DNA of 64,000 nt from contig JACKFH010000012.1 in the NCBI GenBank assembly GCA_020632575.1, forward strand, positions 62,001-126,000. The letters run 5' to 3'. The notes below the pieces were generated by a model. That model ran no database searches, was not told the origin of the DNA, and was given only the letters and a program-made list of their open reading frames with translations. The DNA is from Candidatus Omnitrophota bacterium. GTDB lineage: Bacteria; Hinthialibacterota; Hinthialibacteria; OLB16. This document shows positions 8,336 to 17,713 of this stretch, in pieces (position 1 is the first letter of the stretch; each line of letters opens with the position of its first letter). The translations under genes and the position numbers were made by a program.

Positions 8336-9367
8336 TCAGGACTCCCGCGCGGTTTTTACAAAGACTTGGACATTCTCCCATGGCGTTTCCGGAAGGATTC
8401 CATGGTCCAGATTGAGAACGTGGCCGCGCTTGGCGCCACTCATTATGCAGTTCTTCGCGGCTGACTCGATCTCCTCCGGAGTCCCATCCACCAATAATCG
8501 GTTCGAAACATTCCCCTGTAAAACCGTATCCTCTCCCAGTTCCTCTCGGATCTCGGAGAGACTGCGGAGACTGGAAACGCTCAGGACATCCGCGCGGGAT
8601 TCTTTCATCAGTCCCACATGGGGAAACTGCTTCGCGAAGAGAATTTTTGGCGCCTTGGACTTCATTCCTTCGAAGACTTGGACTTGGTAGGGAAGGGCGA
8701 ATTCCTGGTACTCCTCCTCGCTGAGTAGGTCGGCGATCGATTCGAAGAGTTGAACCGCCTGGGCGCCCGATTCGATCTGGTAATCCAAATACTCGGAGGT
8801 GACCGCCGACAATTTTTCCAGTAGTTGATGAGCCAAGTCGGGGCGCTCCCGAAGGAACTCCTTGGCGACTTGCCCATCGCCCGGGGATTTCCCGCTGACC
8901 ATGAAGAAGAGAAGCGTTAGAGGCGCCCCCGCGAAACCAAGCAGCGCGATGTCATCCTCTAGGTCACGGCGCAGGTTTGAGAGGGTCTCTCCCACAAAAG
9001 GGAGACCTTCGGAGGGGTCGTAGGATTGGAGACCCTCAATTTGGTCCTCGCGAGCAATCCTCTCTTCGAGCACTGGCCCGGGGCGGAATAAGAACTCGGC
9101 CCCCATTGGGGCGAGCGGGGTCAGAATATCCTGAAAGAAGATGACAGCGTCCACGCCGATCCGCTTCGGCAGCAGCGAGATAGGGTAAGCGTGTTCGGGA
9201 TCGCGAAAGAGTTTTTCAAGAGGAAGAGAATGCTTCTTCCGGTAAGCGCGATACTCCGGATCGGATCTCCCCGCCTGGCGCATCAGCCAAACCGGGGTCC
9301 TCTCGGTCTCCTCACCGAGTAGGGCCCTTAAGAGCAATGGTTTTTTTGAATTGAGGGAGGTGGCCAA
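8336..9367 (-). CDS. hemE: uroporphyrinogen decarboxylase
   Basis: Encodes 343 residues, normal for HemE. It removes four carboxyl groups from uroporphyrinogen III to give coproporphyrinogen III in the cytoplasm. The signature RTPVWLMRQAGRSDPEYRAY holds the substrate-binding arginines, and FFQDILTPLAPMGAEF holds the key aspartate. The C-terminal LNLDHGILPETPWENVQVFV matches the usual HemE ending. It is the third gene of hemA-hemN-hemE, starting 9 nt after hemN. The SAM riboswitch for the next gene pair starts about 140 nt downstream. Confidence 0.97.
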   Translation of the reverse strand: MATSLNSKKPLLLRALLGEETERTPVWLMRQAGRSDPEYRAYRKKHSLPLEKLFRDPEHAYPISLLPKRIGVDAVIFFQDILTPLAPMGAEFLFRPGPVLEERIAREDQIEGLQSYDPSEGLPFVGETLSNLRRDLEDDIALLGFAGAPLTLLFFMVSGKSPGDGQVAKEFLRERPDLAHQLLEKLSAVTSEYLDYQIESGAQAVQLFESIADLLSEEEYQEFALPYQVQVFEGMKSKAPKILFAKQFPHVGLMKESRADVLSVSSLRSLSEIREELGEDTVLQGNVSNRLLVDGTPEEIESAAKNCIMSGAKRGHVLNLDHGILPETPWENVQVFVKTARES

Positions 9368-9376
9368 GAGAAAACC

Positions 9377-10786
9377 CTAAGCGCTCACCGAGAAATAAAA
9401 CTTGTCGCCCACTTTGTAAGCGTCCGGATCGAGGTAAGCATCGAAAACCGATCCAATGTTACGAAGAAGGACGCGGCCCAATGGGAAGGTTGCCTCGACC
9501 ACTCCATCCTCCCGGAAATGGACTATGCCATCCTCGGAGAGTTCCTCGAGCGCTCTCAGTTCTTTCTCGAAATACTTTTGGGCGTCGATTCCGAATTCCT
9601 CAGAGACTTTTTGGGGATCGAAGGTTCCGAAGCAGTACAGATCGGCGATGACCGACTGACGGATGCGATCGTCCTCGGAGAAATGAATCCCTCGTTGCTG
9701 CGGAAGTTTTCCGGACTCCACGACTTCTTCGTAACTCTCGGCTTCCTTTTCGCTCTGCCAATAACCGACACCTTGCAGATGGCTGATCGAGGAGACGCCG
9801 AAGCCGACCAGGTCGAGTCCGCGGTGGGTGGTCATGCCCTGAAAATTCCTTTGGATGGTCCCGTTACGGTAAGCGACCGCCAAGCCATCATCGCTCTTTG
9901 CGAAATGGTCCAATCCGATGAGATCGTAGCCGTTGTCGGTGAACACCTCGCAAGCCTCGAGGAACATTTCGAGTTTTTCTTCGCTAGTCGGGAGTTTTGT
10001 GTAGTCCATCCCCCGTTGAGTTGCGATCTTGTCGGGGATCTGAGCGTAGTGGTAAAAGGCGACCCGATCCGGTCCGAGGGAAATCGCTTTCTCCACCATG
10101 TCTCGCACGGTTTCGAGGGTCTGATAGGGCATTCCGTAAATCAGGTCGAAGTTGACCTGTCCCAGTCCTGCGTCACGGCAACTCTGAGTCACGCTCTTCA
10201 CCATCTCGAGTGATTGCAGACGATGCACATGCTCCTGGACCTGAATATCGAAATCCTGAATGCCCATGGAGATTCGATTGAAACCGAGGCGACCCAACAT
10301 ATCGACCAGCGGTTGGTCCGCGTGTCGTGGATCGATCTCCATGGAGATCTCCGCCTCGGGCCGAACATTGAAAAGTTCCGTGATGGTGTTTTGGATCTCG
10401 GCGATTTCCTCGGGTTCGAGATAGGTTGGACTGCCGCCCCCGTAATGAATCAACATCACCGGTCGCTGGGTTTGAGTTTTCTCTTTGAAAAGATGAAGTT
10501 CTTTCTTGAGGGCGTCGATGTATTTCCGCTTTTTCTCCTCAGCGCCGGGAAAACTCTTCTTCAGGATCACCCGATTGCAGGCGCAGAACTTACACAGCGT
10601 CTCGCAAAAGGGAATGTGAAGATAAATCGAAAGGGGATTGTTCGGATCGGTCTCCGAAAGCTTCTGGACATAATCCTCCCCATCCTTGTCCGACCAAGCG
10701 GTCGGCATCGGATAGGAGACATGCCTTGGGAGGGCCAACCCCGAGTATTTGAGGAAGGTTTCGAGCGGAAAACCTTTCGGCAACAT
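9377..10786 (-). CDS. hemN: oxygen-independent coproporphyrinogen III dehydrogenase
   Basis: Encodes 469 residues, the length of genuine HemN rather than the shorter HemW. It is a radical SAM enzyme that decarboxylates two propionates of coproporphyrinogen III without oxygen. The cluster motif is FCETLCKFCACN (C61, C65, C68, with the extra C70 seen in HemN). Further marks are YGGGSPTYL, EIDPRH, NRISMGIQDFD, YGMPYQT and GLDHFAK. Its ATG follows the hemA stop by one base (TAAAATG), so it is translationally linked. The presence of HemN suggests heme synthesis under low oxygen. Confidence 0.96.
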   Translation of the reverse strand: MLPKGFPLETFLKYSGLALPRHVSYPMPTAWSDKDGEDYVQKLSETDPNNPLSIYLHIPFCETLCKFCACNRVILKKSFPGAEEKKRKYIDALKKELHLFKEKTQTQRPVMLIHYGGGSPTYLEPEEIAEIQNTITELFNVRPEAEISMEIDPRHADQPLVDMLGRLGFNRISMGIQDFDIQVQEHVHRLQSLEMVKSVTQSCRDAGLGQVNFDLIYGMPYQTLETVRDMVEKAISLGPDRVAFYHYAQIPDKIATQRGMDYTKLPTSEEKLEMFLEACEVFTDNGYDLIGLDHFAKSDDGLAVAYRNGTIQRNFQGMTTHRGLDLVGFGVSSISHLQGVGYWQSEKEAESYEEVVESGKLPQQRGIHFSEDDRIRQSVIADLYCFGTFDPQKVSEEFGIDAQKYFEKELRALEELSEDGIVHFREDGVVEATFPLGRVLLRNIGSVFDAYLDPDAYKVGDKFYFSVSA

Positions 10787-10787
10787 T

Positions 10788-11975
10788 TTAAGCGACTCCC
10801 AAAGCGTAACTTTCCACCGAGACTTTGCCTTCGACCTGATCCTCGAACACCACGCGAAGTCCGCGCACTCTTTCTCGAACCATCGGTTCGAGGACTTCGA
10901 GAGCGTTTAGGAATTCCGGATTGTGGACCAGACGGTTCGCGTAGTCGCGGACCTTGTCTTCGATCATAGCAGCGTCCACCAAACGAACGCCAGGGAGACC
11001 CTCCAATCCCTCGCAGGATCCAAATGTGTTGAAATCGATCACGGTCACTTGCTCATCCCCTTTGAGGTGACGAGCCAACCGTTCGCCGGAGATCACCGGT
11101 TGACTGCGGTCGATGCCGATAATGACCAACCGGGATTTGGCGATTGCTTGATGAACCGTGTCCGAATCGTAATCGCGCACCCGCACTCGGGAACTGCCTC
11201 GGCAGGCGCGACGCATCGATTTCATCTGGCCATCCTTGTGATGGCAGCGATGGTATACAGTGACATTTTCTTCGGAAATGCCGAACCGGCGACGAAGGAT
11301 CTCGGCCGATCCGCGGCTTGTATTGGAACTCCCAACAACAGCGACCCGACCGGATTGGAGGCGACCCATGCAGGTGTCGCGAAGGGCCTCTTCCAAAGCC
11401 GCTCCGCAGTAGGAGGGTGAAAACCTCTTCCAAACAGTCTCCTCGCGAATCTCACGAGCCATCTCGAACACGCTATCGGATAGGGCTTCGGTCAACGGTC
11501 CCGAGGCTCCGGCCATGCTGGCCAGACGCACCGCCGAGTGCAACTGCTGGGCGACATCCCTCTCGCCCGGCAGACCGCTGTTGAAACCGACCGCGGTCCG
11601 CACCAAGTGATGAACAACATCGGTGTCGGAAAGGTAGTTCAGTTTGGAGCGCTCTTCACAAATGGGGCCGAAGAAAGTCTCTTCGATCCTGGCTTCGAGT
11701 TCACGACGGTTGGAGGTGTGGAAAAAGTAAACCTCGAACCGGTTGCAGGTGTTCCAGATGAACGCTTCCTCGACACCCGGAATCCCCATCAGAGACTCGA
11801 GTGCGGCGGAGACTTCGGCGTGCGGGAGTTTGACCTTCTTCAGATTATCGACTTCCGTGTACCGGAGTTTGGGGCCCATTCCGGATCCCACAACGTTCTC
11901 TAAACAGACTCCGACCATCTGGAGGTGAATTTGTTCACCGCGGTCGTTTCTTGTGTTCTGAGTCGAAAAAAGCAT
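10788..11975 (-). CDS. hemA: glutamyl-tRNA reductase
   Basis: Encodes 395 residues, somewhat divergent. It reduces glutamyl-tRNA(Glu) to glutamate-1-semialdehyde, the first step of C5 heme synthesis. The catalytic cysteine lies in AFIWNTCNRFEVYF (C77). A GLPGE segment replaces the usual LVLGE-type sequence before the tRNA-contact helix, and a Rossmann start is seen in VAVVGSSNTSRG. VIDFNTFGSCEGLEG and a C-terminal helical dimerisation region complete the order. The first roughly 30 residues are longer than typical; ATG codon 20 is an alternative start. It leads the hemA-hemN-hemE operon; hemL and hemB are not in the window. Confidence 0.88.
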   Translation of the reverse strand: MLFSTQNTRNDRGEQIHLQMVGVCLENVVGSGMGPKLRYTEVDNLKKVKLPHAEVSAALESLMGIPGVEEAFIWNTCNRFEVYFFHTSNRRELEARIEETFFGPICEERSKLNYLSDTDVVHHLVRTAVGFNSGLPGERDVAQQLHSAVRLASMAGASGPLTEALSDSVFEMAREIREETVWKRFSPSYCGAALEEALRDTCMGRLQSGRVAVVGSSNTSRGSAEILRRRFGISEENVTVYHRCHHKDGQMKSMRRACRGSSRVRVRDYDSDTVHQAIAKSRLVIIGIDRSQPVISGERLARHLKGDEQVTVIDFNTFGSCEGLEGLPGVRLVDAAMIEDKVRDYANRLVHNPEFLNALEVLEPMVRERVRGLRVVFEDQVEGKVSVESYALGVA

Positions 11976-12133
11976 TTGAATTCCTGCCTTCTTTTCGGGT
12001 TGTTTGGGTTGCTTCGGCTCCCGTCTCAGGAGAGCCTTCGCTCCTCTCGCCGGTCTGTGTGGAAAAACAGTAATCTTTTTCTTTTATTGTTTCCCGCACA
12101 CAGTTCGCCATTGAGGGGCGAATGCCGCTCGAA

Positions 12134-12673
12134 CTAGAGAGAAAAGAAAGGTGGGCCGCGCCGGATGACGCTGCTGGAAAGGGTGACTTGAGGACCGAAC
12201 GAGAGATCGTCCGGCCAATAGGTGCTGAGGAAGTAAAGCCCTGGCGGCTCGATGATCGCGGCCAGGTTGGAGAGACGCATCTTGCGTCCGATCAGTGCAA
12301 TCAGCAATGTCGCCGAAATCAAAGTGACTGTCGCCACCAGGAATTTCAACATCAGAAACTCAATCGGGTTGTCCATCACTGTGGGGGGAAAGAGGAAAAT
12401 GTGAAGGAAGACGCCCAACAAACAGAACGCGACGATTTGATAAAAGGTGGGATGGCTCTGAAGCAATCTACCACCGGCAAGTTTGAAGACAAAGAACGCG
12501 GAGGCGACCACCAGGGTGAGGAGACTCTTACCGTTTTGCGCGAGTTCGGCCCCTTGGAGGAGGCCGTAGGAGGCTTTCAAAATAAGCGGAAAGTGGCCAA
12601 CCAGCATCCCACCCCAGAACAGACGGGAGAGCGTGGTCCGATGGTTTCTTATGGCCTTTTTGAACCGCTTCAT
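12134..12673 (-). CDS. membrane protein of unknown function, DUF4149-like layout
   Basis: Encodes 179 residues with about four hydrophobic segments: near residues 18-40, 50-68, 80-95 and 108-128. A positively charged N-terminus suggests it faces the cytoplasm. The four-helix layout resembles small integral membrane proteins of the DUF4149 type, but this is a weak resemblance and is not claimed as homology. An AGGAG lies 13 nt before the ATG. It precedes hemA by 158 nt on the same strand. The opposite strand also reads open here but gives an implausible, highly charged protein. Confidence 0.6.
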   Translation of the reverse strand: MKRFKKAIRNHRTTLSRLFWGGMLVGHFPLILKASYGLLQGAELAQNGKSLLTLVVASAFFVFKLAGGRLLQSHPTFYQIVAFCLLGVFLHIFLFPPTVMDNPIEFLMLKFLVATVTLISATLLIALIGRKMRLSNLAAIIEPPGLYFLSTYWPDDLSFGPQVTLSSSVIRRGPPFFSL

Positions 12674-13015
12674 CAGTTCATTTCGCTCCTACGCGAGAGT
12701 CGCGTTTAATTTTGGTAATAAATTACCTGATTTAATTTTCCCTGTCAAGAGAGAAGTGACCCTGAGGTTTGGGTTTTCTTACACATTTTTTCCCTCATTC
12801 TTGATTTTTACCCAGGTGAGAGTGGAAATCAACCCCCGGATTCAAGAGTTGCTCTTGGAATTCGGGAAAAATGACAGGATCCGTCAAGGTCCCAGAAAGG
12901 AAAGTTGCCTGACAAAATCGTGATTGCCAACCATTGGACACTCGGGTAGGGTATCCGTTCCCTGGGGGTTGCTCCCCCTTTTTTGTTTTAATTGGATAGG
13001 TGGAGGCGGCATTTC
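12674..13015. other. 342-nt divergent intergenic region with hairpin
   Basis: This lies between the minus-strand membrane protein and the symporter small subunit. The first half is AT-rich and probably holds divergent promoters, but no pair of -35 and -10 boxes stands out. At 12964-12984 a GGGGG/CCCCC hairpin with a 5-nt loop is followed by six T residues on the plus strand, which is terminator-like. It sits in what should be the symporter leader, so it might attenuate that operon. No gene is seen. Confidence 0.45.
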
Positions 13016-13279
13016 ATGAACGACAACAATCATCGTTCGTCCCGTTATTGGCGGGCGAACGCGACCCTGATCGGGATTTTGCTCTCGATCTGGGCGTTTG
13101 TCTCACTCGGTTGCGGGATTCTTTTCGCGGAACCCCTGAACAAGATCAATTTCTTTGGCGCTCCACTCGGATTTTGGATGGCTCAGCAAGGATCGATTTA
13201 TGTCTTTGTCATCCTCATCTTTGTCTACGCTTGGCGGATGGACAAAATCGACCACCAATATCACATGGATGAGGACTGA
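13016..13279 (+). CDS. sodium/solute symporter small subunit (DUF4212)
   Basis: Encodes 87 residues with two transmembrane segments. It matches the DUF4212 family by RYWRANATLIGILLSIWAFV, FGAPLGFWMAQQGSIYVFV and the terminal YAWRMDKIDHQY. Members occur as the small partner of VC_2705-type sodium/solute symporters, which take up organic acids such as acetate or lactate. The ATG with GGAGG upstream was chosen over one eight codons earlier. The large subunit starts 5 nt after the stop. Confidence 0.93.
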   Translation: MNDNNHRSSRYWRANATLIGILLSIWAFVSLGCGILFAEPLNKINFFGAPLGFWMAQQGSIYVFVILIFVYAWRMDKIDHQYHMDED

Positions 13280-13284
13280 CTGGA

Positions 13285-15066
13285 ATGAGCGTTGAAGCCT
13301 GGACATACCTATTCATCACGATCACCTTTTCCATTTATCTTTATATTGGGTGGCGCTCTCGAGTCCGTGAGTCAGCGGGTTTCTATGTGGCGGGGCAGGG
13401 AGTTCCCGCGATCGCCAACGGCGCCGCCACCGCCGCTGACTGGATGTCGGCCGCCTCATTCATTTCCATGGCCGGGCTGATTTCTTTCATGGGATACGAT
13501 GGTTCGATCTACCTGATGGGCTGGACCGGGGGGTATGTCCTCCTCGCGCTCCTTCTTGCTCCTTACCTCAGAAAATTTGGAAAATACACGGTCCCCGATT
13601 TTGTTGGCGACCGGTATTACTCGAACGCCGCTCGTGTCGTTGCGGTCGTAGCCGCGATCTTTGTCTCCCTGACTTATGTTGCGGGACAGATGCGCGGAGT
13701 CGGTATTGTCTTCAGCCGCTTTCTTCAGGTGGAAATTGAGGTTGGCGTCTTTATCGGGATGGTCATCGTGGCGTTCTTCGCAGTCCTGGGAGGAATGAAG
13801 GGGATTACCTGGACTCAGGTTGCTCAGTACATGGTGCTCATTGTGGCCTTCCTCATTCCCGCTGTAGCCATTGCTCTGATCCTGACCGGCAACCCCATTC
13901 CTCAACTCGCCTTCACCACCAGCGACATCCTTCCGCGACTGAACGAGATCTCGGTTGACCTTGGGTTTACCGAATACACCAAACCGTTTGTCGATCGACC
14001 GATGCTGGATGTTTTCTGCATCACTCTTGCGCTCATGGTAGGCACCGCTGGTCTTCCCCATGTCATTGTCCGCTTCTACACAGTGAAGGATGTCCGCGCC
14101 GCTCGATATTCGGCGGGCTGGGCGCTCCTCTTCATCGCGCTGCTTTACACAACAGCGCCCGCACTCGCGGCTTTTGCTCGTTACAACCTGATCGATTCAC
14201 TCCATGGCGCCACCGTCGTGTCCACCGGTCCATCCGAGGATGGGACTTACACCCACTACAAACTCGCAGCAAAAAACCATGAGGGGAAAGACCTCAACTT
14301 GCATTGGACCGACCAGTGGCAGAAAACCAAACTGCTTCAGTTCAATGACAAGAATGGGAATGGCCAGATCGAAATGTCAGCCGATAAGGAGGCGAGCGAG
14401 GTCACCACGCTGGACCGGGATATCATCGTCCTGTCGACTCCAGAGGTGGCGAATCTCTCGCCCTGGGTGATCGCCTTGGTCGCGGCGGGCGGATTGGCCG
14501 CGGCGCTTTCGACCGCGGCGGGTCTGCTTCTGGTCATCTCCAGTTCGATCGCTCATGACATTTACTTCCGTCTTATCAACCCTCACGCCGATGAGGCCCA
14601 CCGCGTTCTGGTTGGACGAGGCATGGTTATCCTGGGACTGATTGTGGCCGGATATTTTGGCGCCCATCCGCCGGGGTTTGTGGGCGAGGTCGTTGCCTTC
14701 GCCTTTGGGCTCGCGGCGGCAAGTTTCTTCCCGATCATTCTGTTGGGAATCTTTTATCAAAGGGCCAACCGAGAGGGCGCCATCGCCGGCATGATTGTGG
14801 GGCTCTCTTTTACTATCTTTTATATCGTGGGAACCACCGCGCAAAAAATCATTCCCGGCGTCGAGGCCCCGTTCTTCGGCAACTGGTGTTTCGGCATCAG
14901 CCCTCAGGGGATCGGCACGGTTGGCATGCTCCTTAATCTGATCGTTTGTCTCGTGGTCTCGAAACTGACTCCGCCACCCCCGCAAGAGGTTCAGGATATG
15001 GTGGCCGACCTTCGGATTCCGGCTCACCCTGGCGCGGCTTACATCCTGGATGAGGGGACCGAATGA
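13285..15066 (+). CDS. sodium/solute symporter large subunit, VC_2705 type
   Basis: Encodes 593 residues with about 13 membrane segments and the SSS-family pattern FYVAGQGVPAIANGAATAAD, GLISFMGYDG, LGGMKGITWTQVAQYMVL and GGLAAALSTAAGLLLVISSS. Together with the DUF4212 subunit it should be a sodium-coupled transporter for a small carboxylate; acetate or lactate is likely from relatives. A soluble loop at about residues 305-390 contains NDKNGNGQIEM, an EF-hand-like calcium loop that lacks the acidic residue at position 12. Such an insert is known among relatives of this type. Start and stop are unambiguous. Confidence 0.92.
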   Translation: MSVEAWTYLFITITFSIYLYIGWRSRVRESAGFYVAGQGVPAIANGAATAADWMSAASFISMAGLISFMGYDGSIYLMGWTGGYVLLALLLAPYLRKFGKYTVPDFVGDRYYSNAARVVAVVAAIFVSLTYVAGQMRGVGIVFSRFLQVEIEVGVFIGMVIVAFFAVLGGMKGITWTQVAQYMVLIVAFLIPAVAIALILTGNPIPQLAFTTSDILPRLNEISVDLGFTEYTKPFVDRPMLDVFCITLALMVGTAGLPHVIVRFYTVKDVRAARYSAGWALLFIALLYTTAPALAAFARYNLIDSLHGATVVSTGPSEDGTYTHYKLAAKNHEGKDLNLHWTDQWQKTKLLQFNDKNGNGQIEMSADKEASEVTTLDRDIIVLSTPEVANLSPWVIALVAAGGLAAALSTAAGLLLVISSSIAHDIYFRLINPHADEAHRVLVGRGMVILGLIVAGYFGAHPPGFVGEVVAFAFGLAAASFFPIILLGIFYQRANREGAIAGMIVGLSFTIFYIVGTTAQKIIPGVEAPFFGNWCFGISPQGIGTVGMLLNLIVCLVVSKLTPPPPQEVQDMVADLRIPAHPGAAYILDEGTE

Positions 15067-15128
15067 TGGCCGCTCTTCTCCGGTAGGGAACAGCAAGGAA
15101 TGTGGCATAGGTGGATGGAGGTTTTTTT

Positions 15129-15185
15129 AGGGTGTCAATTTTTGGTCAGACTCGCGGTATTCTGAGATTTCTTTGTTGACACCCT
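15129..15185. repeat. 10-bp perfect inverted repeat, 37-nt spacer
   Basis: AGGGTGTCAA at 15129-15138 is perfectly inverted at 15176-15185. It lies in the 182-nt gap between the symporter and the beta-helix lipoprotein gene. It could be a regulator site pair or a weak hairpin; there is no T-run, so it is not a standard terminator. Confidence 0.5.
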
Positions 15186-15248
15186 CTAATCTTCGGGCAA
15201 ACAATCCGATCGGACTCTCTTCTAATTCCAAACTCCCGGAGGAACCTC

Positions 15249-16568
15249 ATGTCACGACTGAGAACGCTTTGCTTGTTCATCTCCCTGACAGGAGGACTCG
15301 TCCTTTGCGGGTGTGGCAAAGGACCTGAACCCGCGACGTCTCCCGAGGCGACAACGACTCCGCCGACCGACTCCTCTCCCGACCTTGTAAAAATATCTCC
15401 CGGCGATGATGTCCAAAAGCGCGTTCAAGAAGAACTCATCCTGGCCGAACCCGGAACGATCATCGAATTCGAGGAGGGAGTTTATGAGTTCACTCAGGGC
15501 CTCTCCCTCGATGTGGAGGAAGTGACAGTGCGTGGGGCGGGGATGGATAAGACGATCCTCGATTTCAAGAACCAGGAGGCCGGGGCGGAGGGTCTCTACA
15601 TCACCAGCGATCATGTCCTGGTGGAGGACCTATGTGTCCGGGACACCAAAGGGAATGCAATTAAATCCCATTCCGCCGATAACATCATTTATCGTCGGGT
15701 CAAAACCGAATGGACCGGCGGACCGAAACCGACCAACGGCGCCTATGGTCTTTATCCCGTCAGCTCCGAAAACGTCCTGATCGAAGGCTGCGTGGCCATC
15801 GGCGCCTCGGATTCAGGAATCTATGTCGGTCAATCCAAGCATGTCATCGTTCGAGACTGTACCGCCAAGTTCAATGTTGCGGGTATCGAGATCGAAAACT
15901 GTCACTTTGCCGATGTCCATGATTGTCTCGCCACTGAGAATACGGGTGGTATCCTGGTCTTTGATCTCCCCGACCTTCCTCAACAAAATGGACACAACAT
16001 TCGAATCTTCAATAACAAATCGGTTGAGAACAACACCAAGAACTTCGCCCCCGAGGGCAACATGGTGGCCAATGTCAAAACTGGGACTGGGGTCATGGTC
16101 ATGGCCAACACCAACGTCGAAATCTTTGAGAACATGATCGGCGACAACGACGCGACCAACATCATGGTGATCGCCTACCAGTCGACCGGATTGGAGATCA
16201 AGGATGTGAACTACTACCCCTTCCCAGAGACGATCCACATTCACGATAACCAGTTCGGCCCATGTGGTTCCGATCCCGGCAAGGAGGGAGGAACCTCCAT
16301 GGAGGATCTGCTTGGCAAGCCATTGCCGGACATTGTCTGGGATGGGGTAGTGAACGAGAAGAAAGCGAAGGAGGGACAACTCCCGGAAGAAATTCGCCTC
16401 GCCATCCATGACAACTCGAAAACCGGGGGTGGTGACGTGACCTTTGGAAATCTGGGCGGTTTGGACAACTTTGAGAACCCTTCCAAGGATTTAATCAGCC
16501 GCGATCTCTCGGCTCACGCCGGGGAGCACCCTTCTATTGCCGCAGTGCGAATCGAGGGTGTCGACTAG
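15249..16568 (+). CDS. parallel beta-helix lipoprotein (TIGR03805-like)
   Basis: Encodes 439 residues. A lipoprotein signal peptide ends in the lipobox LVLCGC, with lipidated Cys at about residue 22. The rest is a right-handed beta-helix of NosD/periplasmic copper-binding style, with repeated units such as NVLIEGCVAIGASDSGIYVG, HVIVRDCTAKFNVAGIEIEN and ATENTGGILVFDLP. This matches the TIGR03805 exported family, whose genes regularly pair with TIGR03806 di-heme cytochromes, exactly as found here. GGAGGAAC precedes the ATG. The stop overlaps the next GTG start by one base. The molecular function of the pair is not known. Confidence 0.88.
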   Translation: MSRLRTLCLFISLTGGLVLCGCGKGPEPATSPEATTTPPTDSSPDLVKISPGDDVQKRVQEELILAEPGTIIEFEEGVYEFTQGLSLDVEEVTVRGAGMDKTILDFKNQEAGAEGLYITSDHVLVEDLCVRDTKGNAIKSHSADNIIYRRVKTEWTGGPKPTNGAYGLYPVSSENVLIEGCVAIGASDSGIYVGQSKHVIVRDCTAKFNVAGIEIENCHFADVHDCLATENTGGILVFDLPDLPQQNGHNIRIFNNKSVENNTKNFAPEGNMVANVKTGTGVMVMANTNVEIFENMIGDNDATNIMVIAYQSTGLEIKDVNYYPFPETIHIHDNQFGPCGSDPGKEGGTSMEDLLGKPLPDIVWDGVVNEKKAKEGQLPEEIRLAIHDNSKTGGGDVTFGNLGGLDNFENPSKDLISRDLSAHAGEHPSIAAVRIEGVD

Positions 16569-17713
16569 TGGTCCGACTCCCCAAGGCGCTCACCCTGGCT
16601 TGCCTCATGTTAGGCAGCGTTCATCTCTGGGCGGAAGGCGTCTGCATCGATCCTGAGGAAGCTTTTCCTGAAACGATTGGCGATTTTCGCCTGTTCGCGG
16701 ACAACTTGGAACAAAAGCCCAATGAGGGTTTGATCCCCTACGAACTCAACACCCCCCACTTTGCCGACTACGCCAACCTTCACCGATTTCTGTGGGTTCC
16801 TCCGAATGACAAGGTTTCGTATCAAGAGGATGGGTCCCTCCTTTATCCCGTCGGATCGGCGCTTGTCCTCACCGTTGGGTACCTGGAGGATATGAGAAAC
16901 CCACAACAAGGTGAGCGGCTGATCGAAACGCGCCTGTTAGTCAAATCGAAAACCGGGTGGAGGGCCGCGCAGTATGTCTGGAATGAAGAGGCCACCGACG
17001 CCTCGCTCAGCCCGGTCGGAGGAGAACGCCTGGTGGAGTGGATTCACTCCGATGGCTCGAAGCGATCCCTCCACTACCATGTTCCCAATATCAACCAATG
17101 CAAAATGTGTCATGAATTGGCGGATGTCTTCGTCCCTCTCGGGCCACTGGATTCCCGGAACTTGAACCGGTCCATCGTTCGTGAGGGTGAGGCTGTCAAT
17201 CAATTGGAGGATTGGAAGGACAGAGGGATCCTCGAGGGACTTCCCGAACAGGTCGATGATCTTGAGGCATTCCCAAAATGGAATGATCCCTCCACGGGAT
17301 CGCTCGATGAACGAGCGCGCGCCTATTTGCATGTCAACTGTTCGAGCTGCCACCAACCGGGCGGTCTTGCTTACACTTCCGGTCTGGATCTCACTTTCGA
17401 CCAGCGGATCCCAATTCGATTCGGTGTTTTCAAATCCCCCGTGGCGGCGGGGCGAGGAGTGGGCGCCGCTCGGTTTGGGATTTATCCAGGCGAACCGGAA
17501 GCGTCGATTCTCTACCACCGACTAGGGTCAACCGACCCCGGGGTGAGAATGCCGGTGGTCGGGCGAAGCCTTGTCCATGAGGAGGGGCTCGCGCTCATCC
17601 GAGAATGGATTGAGGAAATGCGATACCCCGAATTGATGAAACAACACGAACACAAACGAACGGCGCTCTTGGGGCTGTGGCGAACCGATGGATCGGAGGC
17701 CGCTTCAAGATGA
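16568..17713 (+). CDS. exported di-heme cytochrome (TIGR03806-like)
   Basis: Encodes 381 residues with a signal peptide ending at about residue 22. Two CxxCH heme c sites are present: QCKMCHE and NCSSCHQPGG. Conserved blocks include FRLFADNLEQKPNEGLIPYE, RLIETRLLVK, RSLHYHVPNINQCKMC and GRGVGAARFGIYPGEPEASI. These fit the TIGR03806 family found beside TIGR03805 beta-helix proteins. A GTG start is used with GAGGG upstream. A paralogue follows with an ATGA overlap, so three genes form one translationally coupled operon. Confidence 0.88.
   Translation: MVRLPKALTLACLMLGSVHLWAEGVCIDPEEAFPETIGDFRLFADNLEQKPNEGLIPYELNTPHFADYANLHRFLWVPPNDKVSYQEDGSLLYPVGSALVLTVGYLEDMRNPQQGERLIETRLLVKSKTGWRAAQYVWNEEATDASLSPVGGERLVEWIHSDGSKRSLHYHVPNINQCKMCHELADVFVPLGPLDSRNLNRSIVREGEAVNQLEDWKDRGILEGLPEQVDDLEAFPKWNDPSTGSLDERARAYLHVNCSSCHQPGGLAYTSGLDLTFDQRIPIRFGVFKSPVAAGRGVGAARFGIYPGEPEASILYHRLGSTDPGVRMPVVGRSLVHEEGLALIREWIEEMRYPELMKQHEHKRTALLGLWRTDGSEAASR

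Noticed and set aside
12122..12709. 195-codon plus-strand frame over the membrane protein gene
   Set aside because: It encodes a very charged, repeat-poor protein with no motif, while the minus strand gives a regular multi-helix membrane protein.
13285..15066. EF-hand-like loop in the symporter considered as a new calcium sensor
   Set aside because: Position 12 of the loop is not acidic, and similar inserts occur in relatives of this transporter type, so it is not claimed as novel.
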